Source: Pampus argenteus (taxonomy: Eukaryota > Chordata > Actinopteri > Scombriformes > Stromateidae). From it: 64,000 nucleotides of DNA. Below the pieces are notes generated by a model. That model was not told the origin of the DNA. It made no database searches and saw nothing but the letters and a program-made list of their open reading frames with translations. Where the stretch lies: contig CM072870.1 in the NCBI GenBank assembly GCA_036937835.1, positions 16,091,501-16,155,500 of the forward strand, written 5' to 3'. The position numbers were made by a program, and so were the translations under genes. This document shows positions 1 to 9,700 of this stretch, piece by piece; the stretch's first letter is position 1; each line of letters starts with the position of its first letter.

Positions 1-888
1 CAGAGTGCAACCAGACAGACGCAATTTTACTGCAGAGAAATTCACACATATATTATGGTGCAATAATAGAGTAGGTTACCAGGTGTAAGATGTTTTATGG
101 TTAAAGGAACAGGTAGGAAATTAACATGTGATTGTTCAGTTTTCAGCCCCTAAACAGAAGACTACCTGCCAGTTTAGTGCTACTGGAAAACCAAAGCAGT
201 ACGGGTGCCATTATTGGTACATAGTCAGTGTGTATCTGCAAAGTGTCTGTTTTTACTACAGAGAACGAGAATCCTTAGATTACAGGATGTTAAACTCAGA
301 TTTACAGCACTACAGCCACAGATTCAAGTCCACTGTCCAGTCCTGTAGCTGATCCAGCAGATTCCTGGATTCTGCTTTAATCGTCCCAGGGATAATCATT
401 AATCTATTCTTGAGAAAGATGGTAAAAACCAATAAAAAAGGGATATGGCTTCTTTTAAGACAAGAGGCAACAGTTAGTATCGTGTTACATCGATATAAAA
501 CAGTGATTTTTACTTATTTATGGAGAACATTTAAAACCAAATAATATTGAATAAAGTGTATGTTATTCCTAGAAATATTGTTCATACTTTAAGAATAGGA
601 GATAGAGGTCAGATAGAGGTCAAAGATGCAAGTGTTTATTAGAGCTACAGCGATTAATCGCTCAACAGAAAATGAATCAGCAACTATTTTGATAATCGAT
701 TAACTATTTTAGTTTGTTTTTTTTAAGCAAAATGCATTTGATGGTTCCAGATTCTTATATGTGACAATTTACTGTCTTTCCTTTTCATATAAAAACAATT
801 GAAGACAATCAATAATCAAAGTAATCATTAGTTAAAGCATATACATGTTTATGAATGCAATGTTTTTAAAGTTGAAAGTTTTTATCCT
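1..888. other. AT-rich upstream sequence, no gene seen
   Basis: No convincing exon or RNA gene is visible. The short open frames here have no recognisable similarity. Around 644-735 there is a stretch rich in ATCGATTAA-type words (gattaatcgctc, gataatcgattaac) that resembles the end of the interspersed repeat seen more fully at 4760-5140 and 56369-56705. Confidence 0.5.
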
Positions 889-1360
889 GTTAAATTTCAG
901 ATTTTTTTTTATTTTCCTGCATAAACAACAGCATAAGAAAACAGATAATATTGATTTAAAAAAAAGCCATAGGGCTATAATAACTTGCCAATCTGTTCAA
1001 GTAATGATGAACGTTGCTGAAGTGACGTTTGATTAATTGTACTTTATATTAAGTTGTGTTAGTAACTAGCAACTTGGTGCTGACAACTGTCGATATTAAT
1101 AAAGTGACGTTAAGTTACGTTTTAGTAACTGGCAACCCTATACGTGTAACTACAGGCATTACTGACGTTATTGAGAACATCCAATAGGTGTCTAAGAACA
1201 GCGGGATATTTCTGCCGTGTGGAGAGAAAAGCTGAATGTGTGAGACTGACAGCTGGAGATGAAGAGGAGGCTGTGAAGTCCGACACCAAGAGCAATCATA
1301 CACATGGGGAAATACGACCTGATCATGGACGCTGTGGCCAGAGAAGCTGCGCATGCTCTG

Positions 1361-1530
1361 TGACGTCACGCACGACGACTCTGGCGGTGATTGGCTCAGG
1401 CGGGGAAGCCGGAAGCGCGGGAGACTTGTAGATTGTTGTTGTTGTTGTTACTGAGTAGAGATGAACGGTCTGGCTTTATCGTCAATGCCGTTGAAGGGAA
1501 CATCTTTCCTTTCTGGAGCCGTTGCACGTG
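1361..1530 (+). promoter_or_regulatory. CpG-rich promoter-like block, copy A
   Basis: In an AT-rich setting this block is CpG-rich. It holds a perfect palindromic CRE, TGACGTCA (1361-1368), an inverted CCAAT box, ATTGG (1390-1394), an ETS-type CCGGAAG (1409-1415) and a CACGTG E-box (1525-1530). There is no obvious TATA box. This combination is typical of TATA-less housekeeping promoters. The gene it would serve is not identified, and activity is inferred only. Confidence 0.4.
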
Positions 1531-1606
1531 GGCGACGGCTCAGTCCGGAATGTCAGGCTAAGTTTGTGGATGTGAAGACAGCCGGGTTGAAGAGGAGTGG
1601 AGGCAG
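1461..1606 (+). other. Candidate first coding exon or small ORF, copy A
   Basis: An ATG about 50 bases downstream of the ETS site opens a frame of 48 codons (beginning MNGLALSSMPLKGTSFLSGA, fairly Arg-rich after that). It reaches an acceptable splice donor, AG|GTGATG, just before an in-frame TGA that overlaps the donor. I do not recognise the peptide and saw no following exon that must belong to it. It could equally be noncoding 5' exon sequence. Confidence 0.2.
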
Positions 1607-2883
1607 GTGATGAGGGCTAAGTTGAAGCCGCCTGCTCCTGTGGCTATTAGGCCACAGGGTTAACCTGCAGCTCCTGGTCCGTGGTGAGTTGACTCTTTTC
1701 CGAAATGGTGGCGTTTGCTGGAATGACCGCGATAAACTAACCTGAGACTGAGTGTGCGAAGAGGAGGAGAGAGTTAGTTTGGTGTTTATAGGAAGAGGAA
1801 GAGGCGTGGTTAAGGTGTGGTCCTGCTCCTGAAACGTACTAGTTAAGCTTCAAATCATATACGACAAAGAAAAGTCTTATATTTAAGAAGCTGGAACTAG
1901 TGAAAATGATGCTGTCATAACAATCAATAATCATAACAATAATCATAATCTATTGATTGACTCATTTATTAAACTACACATTGTTTCACCTCTATTCATT
2001 TTGAGATTATGATGTTGTGCTTGCATGCCTGCATTAAAGGGGACCATTATGCTCATTTTATAGCTCTATATTTGTAATTATATTTTTTTCTTGGACTCCA
2101 CTAGAGTAGCTTTTGGCTCACAGTTAATAAAATCCTCATTTATCTTGTACTGGCCCTTTATGCAGCCAGTCGGTTCAGCCCTGATGAAGCTTCCTCTGTT
2201 TCCAGAGGTATGTAAACAAATGATAGTAACCTATTATAACCTAATGTGTCATATATACATGACATAAACATTGGAAACTTAAGACATGTGAACACTGTGG
2301 ACACCTTTAAAAGCATCCTAAGACCCATTTGTTTAGGCTTGTTTTTGTTTAATTTGTTCTATTTATTTCTGTTTGTATTTTGTGTTTTTTGGCTGCATTT
2401 ATTATTTGTTCGTTAAATTTCAGATTTTTTTTTATTTTCCTGCATAAACAACAGCATAAGAAAACAGATAATATTGATTTAAAAAAAAGCCATAGGGCTA
2501 TAATAACTTGCCAATCTGTTCAAGTAATGATGAACGTTGCTGAAGTGACGTTTGATTAATTGTACTTTATATTAAGTTGTGTTAGTAACTAGCAACTTGG
2601 TGCTGACAACTGTCGATATTAATAAAGTGACGTTAAGTTACGTTTTAGTAACTGGCAACCCTATACGTGTAACTACAGGCATTACTGACGTTATTGAGAA
2701 CATCCAATAGGTGTCTAAGAACAGCGGGATATTTCTGCCGTGTGGAGAGAAAAGCTGAATGTGTGAGACTGACAGCTGGAGATGAAGAGGAGGCTGTGAA
2801 GTCCGACACCAAGAGCAATCATACACATGGGGAAATACGACCTGATCATGGACGCTGTGGCCAGAGAAGCTGCGCATGCTCTG

Positions 2884-3053
2884 TGACGTCACGCACGACG
2901 ACTCTGGCGGTGATTGGCTCAGGCGGGGAAGCCGGAAGCGCGGGAGACTTGTAGATTGTTGTTGTTGTTGTTACTGAGTAGAGATGAACGGTCTGGCTTT
3001 ATCGTCAATGCCGTTGAAGGGAACATCTTTCCTTTCTGGAGCCGTTGCACGTG
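2884..3053 (+). promoter_or_regulatory. CpG-rich promoter-like block, copy B
   Basis: Exact second copy of the block at 1361-1530: CRE at 2884-2891, inverted CCAAT at 2913-2917, ETS-type site at 2932-2938, E-box at 3048-3053. It is unchanged between copies even though the 3' part of the duplication has diverged. Confidence 0.4.
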
Positions 3054-3129
3054 GGCGACGGCTCAGTCCGGAATGTCAGGCTAAGTTTGTGGATGTGAAG
3101 ACAGCCGGGTTGAAGAGGAGTGGAGGCAG
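2984..3129 (+). other. Candidate first coding exon or small ORF, copy B
   Basis: Identical to the candidate at 1461-1606, carried in the second duplication copy with the same donor-like AG|GTGATG. If the locus is transcribed there may be two alternative first exons with identical sequence. Confidence 0.2.
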
Positions 3130-3782
3130 GTGATGAGGGCTAAGTTGAAGCCGCCTGCTCCTGTGGCTATTAGGCCACAGGGTTAACCTGCAGCTCCTGG
3201 TCCGTGGTGAGTTGACTCTTTTCCGAAATGGTGGCGTTTGCTGGAATGACCGCGATAAACTAACCTGAGACTGAGTGTGCGAAGAGGAGGAGAGAGTTAG
3301 GTTGGTGTTTATAGGAAGAGGAAGAGGCGTGGTTGAGGTGTGGTCCTGCTCCTGAAACGTACTAGTTAAGCTTCAAGTCATATACGACAAAGAAAAGTCT
3401 TATATTTAAGAAGCTGGAACTAGTGAAAATGATGCTGTCATAACAATCAATAATCATAACAATAATCATAATCTATTGATTGACTCATTTATTAATCTAC
3501 ACATTGTTTCACCTCTATTCATTTTGAGATTATGATGTTGTGCTTGGCGTATCCTTGCATGCCTGCATTAAAGGGGACCATTATGCTCATTTTATAGCTC
3601 TATATTTGTAATTATATTTTTTTTCTTGGACTCCACTAGAGTAGCTTTTGGCTCACAGTTAATAAAATCCTTATTTATCTTGTACTGGCCCTTTATGCTG
3701 CCAGTCGGTTCAGCCCTGATGAAGCATACCTCTGTTTCCAGAGGTATGTAAAACAAATTATAGTAACCTATTATAACCTAAT

Positions 3783-4015
3783 GTGTCATATATACATGAC
3801 ATAAACATTGGAAACTTAAGACATGTGAACACTGTGGACACATTTAAAAGCATCCTAAGACCCATTTGTTTAGACTTGTTTTTGTTTAATTTGTTCTATT
3901 TATTTCTGTTTGTACTTTGTGTTTTTTGGCTGCATTTATTATTTGTTTGTTATTATTGTGAAGCACTTTGTAAAAAATCTGTTCTTGAAAGGTGATATAT
4001 TAGTAAACTTATTAA
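3783..4015 (+). mobile_element. 3' tail of a non-LTR retrotransposon (LINE-like)
   Basis: The translated stretch has the VDTFKSxL pattern found at the C-terminal end of many fish LINE reverse transcriptases. It is followed by a tail, gtgaagcactttgtaaa then gaaaggtgatat, that resembles the 3' ends of fish L2-like LINEs. The rest of the element is absent, so this is a 5'-truncated remnant. A shorter version ending at 2411 sits in duplication copy A. Confidence 0.55.
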
Positions 4016-4089
4016 TATCCAAAACATGCACCCTCAGAAGGGTATCAAGTGGTAAACATTAGTAAGCAGTTGGGAACTAGACAGGAAGC

Positions 4090-4345
4090 ACCATTGCAAC
4101 AATGGAGCGGCAGCACTTTGCATCCGGTTATGGCGGGGGTATCGTTCCTCCCTTTCGGACATTCCGTTCCCGTTGTGCTTTGGGCTCCCGCCTGCTCTCT
4201 AAAAAGAGTTTCCCAGGCTCATGTCCTCTTTTCAGAACCATGCAGGGTTTCCGTTGCCAGGGGACAAGGCCAAAGAAGGAAGCATGCCATCAGTGGTCAG
4301 TGTTTTGTCCAGCACGGACAGGGTCATAACACAAAAATTGAAAAT
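4090..4345 (+). other. GC-rich block with a 75-codon open frame, unknown
   Basis: A GC-rich island within AT-rich flanks. An ATG at 4102 opens 75 codons (MERQHFASGYGGG..., Arg/Ser-rich) and a second overlapping frame of 110 codons also stays open. Neither resembles a protein I know. It could be a decayed exon, a repeat fragment or chance in GC-rich sequence. Confidence 0.2.
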
Positions 4346-4759
4346 AAAATGACTCATAAAAGGTTTTTTGTTGAATTGTAATTGTATTACAAAAAGTCAA
4401 TTAGCATTCAGTGCTGCTAAGAACTGAATAGAAACTGAGTGAGTCAGAGTGGTTTTTACTTTTTCTGACAAAGTATGGTTCTGTTGACTATGCATTGAGA
4501 CCCATCTTATTTTAATCTTCTATTATGATTAGGCCAGGGGTCTTTATTCAATTTCACTTCAGGACTCAATAAGAAATGTGCTTTACTTTGGGCGTACACA
4601 GATAATTTGCTCCTTGTTTATACTCAGGAAAGAAAGAAAGACCATGATTATCTGTGCCTCTTAACATTATTACAAGCATTGTTACAGCAGACACCCATCA
4701 TTAAATGTATCATGTAACTGTCTTAGCAATAACTTTAGACTACTTTTGAAACTATGTTG

Positions 4760-5140
4760 ATTAGGCCTGAAACTCACTAATTGCTATATCCATCACTGTT
4801 TCACAAAGCTCTCGGTGCAACCTGAATGTCTTGTTTTGTCCCGACTAACAGTCCAGAACCCAAATATATTTAGTTTAATATCATAAAAGACTAAAGAAAC
4901 CAGAAAATATTCACATTTAAGAAACTGGAAGCAGAGAATTTTAGCTAAAATTGACTTGAAACAATTATCAAAATAGTTGCTGATAATTAAATTACTATTT
5001 ATAATTAAATATCTTTGGGTTTTTGAACTGTTGATCGGACAAAAAAAAATTTGTTTGAGGATGTTAACTTGGACTCTGGGAACATTGTGATAGCCATTCT
5101 TCACAATTATCTGACATTTTATAGACAAAACCAATTATTC
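4760..5140 (+). repeat. Interspersed repeat R1 (fish-type, nonautonomous)
   Basis: Shares ordered blocks with 56369-56705: a ttgttttgtcc block, then cagaacccaaa/cacaacccaaa, then gaaaatattcacattt, then ctggaa-cagagaatt, ending in words containing cgatta or gataatta. The order and orientation are the same in both copies. This pattern is widespread in teleost genomes as I know them; the formal family name is not assigned here. Confidence 0.7.
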
Positions 5141-5144
5141 AGTT

Positions 5145-5300
5145 AATAGAAAAAATAATCATTAAATGCACTTAAGTAAAAGTACTAATACAACAATGTA
5201 AAAATACTCCATTACAAGTAAAAGTCCTGCATGAAGAATCCTACTTAAGTAAAACTACATAAGTAAAATGTACTTAATGTATTAAAATAGAAGTAGTAGT
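5145..5300. repeat. Interspersed repeat rich in agtaaaagtac words
   Basis: Contains repeated aagtaaaa/agtaaaagt modules and atgtaaaaatactccatta, a pattern common in teleost interspersed repeats. A related stretch occurs at about 37050-37270. Confidence 0.55.
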
Positions 5301-5808
5301 TTGCCTCCACTGACTGATATGTTATTATTATATATGATATCATTAGGTTATTAATACTGAAACATTAGTGTTAGAGCAGCAGGTTACTGTTGTAGCTGCT
5401 GGAGGTGGAGCTAATTATATATAAGTTATATTCTGTGAAATCAATCAATAAGATGCAATAATATTAGCTTTTTATGGTAGCATGTATACTAAGTATAATG
5501 ACACTGGTAATAATATATACCAAACAAAAAAATAAATATATTAGTATTTATGTAGTGTTATCATAATATTAGATATATCTTCGTTAGTTTAGTTTGGTAT
5601 CTCTTTAATATTTCCATGATATTCAAATGTCTTTTGTGCTCAATAGTCAGTGTACACTTAATTTCTAGAAGAGTAAATTTAGTCATTTTTACATTATATA
5701 CCTAATGTATTCACAGCCACGTATTAGAGTATGTGAGTTATGCAGCAGTAACACAGGACTGAGTGCTGGGGTGGATTTCCCTTTTACTCAGTCAGGGACT
5801 AAAGCGAT

Positions 5809-5832
5809 AGCAGCAGCAGCAGCAGCAGCAGC
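5809..5832. repeat. (AGC)8 microsatellite in dnajc6 5' UTR region
   Basis: Eight uninterrupted AGC units. Confidence 0.9.
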
Positions 5833-5916
5833 GTCGTAGTAAAATGCGGTGCTGAGAAAAAGAGGAGGCGATAGACAGAAACAGAGATAGAGAGAGAGGG
5901 ATAGGAGGCGAGAGAC

Positions 5917-5918
<2 letters not shown>

Positions 5919-5956
<38 letters not shown>
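5919..5956. repeat. (AG)19 microsatellite in dnajc6 5' UTR region
   Basis: Uninterrupted AG dinucleotides in an already purine-rich stretch that begins near 5875. Confidence 0.95.
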
Positions 5957-5957
<1 letters not shown>

Positions 5958-6149
5958 AGCCCACCCGGCAGAATATTTCTTTACACAGAAAACAGAGGAG
6001 ACCGGTCGTCCTCTCCTCCTCGGACATGTGGTGCACTCAGCAGCAGTTGTAGCAGCAGAGGTGGCGGCGGCGGCGACGACGACGCGGCGTAGCCTTCCAC
6101 GTCTTTGGGGCTTCTTTTGTCTTTAATTTCTCTTCTGTGTCCTTTGGTG

Positions 6150-6357
6150 ATGAGCTTACTGGGGGCCTACAAGAAAAAGACCAGTTACGATGGCTATGAA
6201 TCTTTACAGTTGGTCGATAGCGGCGGAGATAGCTTCAGTGTCGGCAGAGGGAGCAGCGGCGGCAGCAGCGGCGCACTCGGAGGCTCCATAGCGGCTACCC
6301 TTGGACCGAAGGCAGGCCCGCTGAGAGAGGAAGACTGCAGCACCATGGACAGCTCAG
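6150..6357 (+). CDS. dnajc6: dnajc6 coding exon 1
   Basis: Starts at the ATG that gives the conserved MSLLGAYKKK auxilin start and continues into a Gly/Ser-rich tract. It ends AGCTCAG|GTAAGA, phase 1. Confidence 0.93.
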
Positions 6358-6713
6358 GTAAGAGTCCCCACCGCATCAGGAAACTTTAATGGCGATTGTA
6401 CGCTGATGGCAATAGCTAACAATAGTGAAAGTATACAATCATGCTAATGCATCTCTTGGAATCCCCTCCAGAGCTCTCAATAGTTTCCAAACCCCACCTA
6501 AATGGTTACACTGGGCTAGCATGCAGAAATAATATGGACACATGACTTAGTGCCATATAGAGGTTGTATAAAATATTATATTCTATAATATTTCCCTGTT
6601 TTTCTAGTACTGAGTTCAGTTGAGTCCTGTGCACATTGCTATATGGAAATCAATATTATATACGATACGTTTTAGATGTATTAAGTACACAAAAAGTATT
6701 CATTGACATTCGT

Positions 6714-6747
<34 letters not shown>

Positions 6748-9700
6748 TATGAATTTCCTTAATATTTTAGATACATGTACGCATATATTATCACACAATA
6801 CTATATTCCAGTGGCAAAAAGCCATTTTTAAATGATGTCTACCATGTTAACAATATACTTTACATGTTTTACATGTGTTAATAGGATACATTTTGTTATA
6901 CTATAAGGCAGTAGATGTACAGAATACTCTCAACTGATTGGCCATACATGATTAATTATGTATGGCCAATCAATGTATTATGTATCCAATGAAAACCAGA
7001 AAATGTGATGTGATGAAATACAGTGATAAAGGCACTTGCTATATTCCATCTGTTTATCATTAATCTGATGGAACATCTACTACAGGTTTCCAGTTATAAT
7101 AAATCATTTTCTTTAACAACTTTATCCACATTAAGATAAACGCTGTCCTCCATAAAAGAGCTAAATTAAGTTTTATGACTTTTTAATATTACTATCACTA
7201 ATATACATATATACAATGGCATACCATTGCTGCTGCCACTACTGCAATTCCAACTATTAATTGATTAATAGAGATGTTGTTCTTCACAGGTCTAGGTCAT
7301 GAAAGCAATATATATATATTTAATATATTTAGTTAGTTTGGTCTTTATTTAAGCAGGAAAACCTCACTGAGATTAAAATGATCTTTTTCAGGGGTGCCCT
7401 CAAATGAGTACAGACAAAGAATATGAAAACAAATTCTCAAAATGAGACCCAAAATACAAATTAATTGCAATTTACAACACATTACAATACAATGTGTGAA
7501 TATGAATAATAATAATGTCTATTAATGCCGTATATGTGAGGATTGCATATGGAGCCTAGTTCTGCACTGTATGCACCTCACTGCAGTGCTCTGTGGAGTC
7601 GGCCGGGTCTCCAGGGATAAACGTTTTGTGTGAAACAAAAGAAGAGGATGAGGAGGGTGGGAGGGTCAATGAGGAAAGGGGATTGGGGTTGAGGATGGGA
7701 GTGGGGGTTGAGGTGGACTCCAGTGTCAGATGTCTGTCTGGTTAGCTAGGCCTTACGAATGGGCTTTTTGATGTACATGTGTTCTAGTCTCTGTCTGTGT
7801 GTCTGTCTATGGATCCATCTGTTCCTTTCTCACAAAGCCGGATATTGCCGGGTAAAGGTTGGCACTCTAAAAGGAGGGAGACACATTCAAACAAACCATT
7901 GATCTTTCTAGCAGTGCCAAGAGCTCAGCGTGCTGTGTTGATGCCCTACTCGCTCTTTCTGCGAGTAACCGGGCCCTCTGTTGCTGTATTACCTGATAGA
8001 GCCTGTATCAGAGCCTCCTCTCGTGTCTGCATTAGGAGGGTTTGTCAGCTGGCTCACCAGTCTGCACCCTCCCACATCCATCTGGCCACAGACAGGGAGG
8101 CACATAAGCGAGCAGGATTCACACAGACATGCAAGGATGGAGATACAATATAAAATAGAGACAGATAGAGTGCCTGATATGCAGGTAAAGAGAAATTCAA
8201 GGAATAAAGATTCATACACAGTGTAATTGGTACAGGATGGGGAAACAACACAGGGATGGCAGCAAAGCAGATAGACACATCATGGTAGATCAATTATTCT
8301 TTAAAAAAGTAGAAAGTTTAACCTCAGGTCAATTCAAATAAAACTATGGGAGCAGGAAAACAACAGTTTTTGGTGAAAAGGCTCATAACTCAACCTCTGA
8401 GGGAGGGTTGCAAGCAGAGGCTGCGTGATCATAAGAGGTCACCAGACAAAAACTAAGCACCGGTCTAGACTTCTTCCTTAAGACCATCTGGTGTTAACTA
8501 GCAAATATATCTACAAAGATGAGCAACACTTATGATTCATAGCCCATTATTGCTAAGATAAACCTAAAAATAACTGATGAGAGTGATTTAATTAGATATG
8601 GTTTATTGCACTGATAAGAAAAGTGTTACAGTGTAATGAATTATTGCATTAGCAGATCAGAGCCTGTTAGTTACTTATTCCATTTCTCTGCAGTTTTAAC
8701 AAATGTTATTTTACATATTTTGTAAAATCACAGGTGTGATCACTATAAAAGGCCCATTGCTTACTGGCTCACTGTCACACTGCAATGGCTTACTGAGACA
8801 ATTGAAGAGAACATAGCCATTGTTAATGTTATTCATAACACCTGTGTTTTTTCCCACTATGATAAATCAAAATATCTGCTCTGAAAAAAAGGCCTCCGGT
8901 GTGTGATGGATTCAGTTTTTTATACAGGGATCAACACAACCTGACTGCAGTGTTACATCTGTTGAATAATTAATTTGTTGAGAAAGTTTTAATCAACCAG
9001 GCCTGAAAAAAGCTGAGAAGCAATCTTGTAATCACTGGCACTGAGCACATGTGTGAGCTTGTTTGGACACCACAGGTTCAGAATGCCAAGAAGGTGAGAC
9101 TTGAGGCTAAGATTAGGCTAATTTAATCCTAAAATAGAAGAGAGCTACATCATGTTTAGACTGAACAGTGTACTTTGAAGAATCCTTAAAACTGCAAAAT
9201 CTGAATATGTGTCATCCTTGTAACCTGAATAAGGAATACAGCCTTACTTTTAAAGGATAGGTTCACATATTTTCCAAGTCTGTCCTAAAACAATAGGTGT
9301 CCAAATTAACTTTGACATCTTTTGTCTTGCTGTAATCATTCAATCAAGACACCCCTTTATAATTCACTTAAATATAATTTAGTAGTACTCATTTAGTAGA
9401 GTTTATTTGAAGTTAATATGAGGCTTTTGCTCAAAACAAGGCCTGTGAATTTTGTCTCCCGTCACTCACATTATAAGCACATTTGGATCACCTAATTATC
9501 AGAATGAACAGGAATGGATTTCAAGTTAAATTGTGTTTGAATATTTTACAGTCAGCTTGCATGTAATGTATGCCACAGCTCTTGCCAATGTGTCAAGCCT
9601 CTAGCATCTTGCTTACTATTCAAAGCAGTGGAATACTCCTCTGGTTAAGCTGTATAGTAGATGATTAATCATACACTCCTTGTCTCATCAGCAGCATCTA

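Larger units (their letters stand above)
889..2411. repeat. Tandem duplication, copy A (1523 bp)
   Basis: Copy A of a head-to-tail segmental duplication; copy B follows directly. The period is 1523 bp. Bases 889-1777 match copy B with no difference that I could find, while the last 634 bases carry about a dozen substitutions and small indels. The duplication ends share the microhomology TGTTA (left edge cctgttaaat, right edge tttgttatta in copy B), which fits a microhomology-mediated event. The unit contains a CpG-rich promoter-like block and part of a LINE-like 3' tail. Confidence 0.95.
2412..3948. repeat. Tandem duplication, copy B (about 1537 bp)
   Basis: Copy B of the duplication. It is about 14 bases longer than copy A, mainly because of an 11-base stretch (gcgtatccttg, near 3544) absent from copy A, plus single-base indels. 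Only this copy continues into the intact LINE-like tail (tattattgtgaagcactttg), so copy B holds the ancestral right flank and copy A the ancestral left flank. Confidence 0.95.
5750..6149 (+). promoter_or_regulatory. dnajc6: dnajc6 5' UTR and probable promoter region
   Basis: The 400 bases before the auxilin ATG hold an (AGC)n run (5809-5832), an (AG)n run (5919-5956) and a GC-rich gcggcggcgacgacgac stretch near 6062-6090, right upstream of the coding start. No canonical TATA box was seen. The transcription start cannot be fixed from sequence. An upstream in-frame ATG at 6105 would add 15 hydrophobic residues, but the ATG at 6150 gives the conserved auxilin N terminus. Confidence 0.5.

Noticed and set aside
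1115..1431. Open frames of 84 (-) and 86 (+) codons, repeated at 2638-2954
   Set aside because: They overlap on opposite strands, resemble nothing known, and are identical in both copies simply because the DNA is duplicated.
7797..8293. Several overlapping frames in dnajc6 intron 1
   Set aside because: Open on both strands at once with no similarity; chance frames in a less AT-rich part of the intron.
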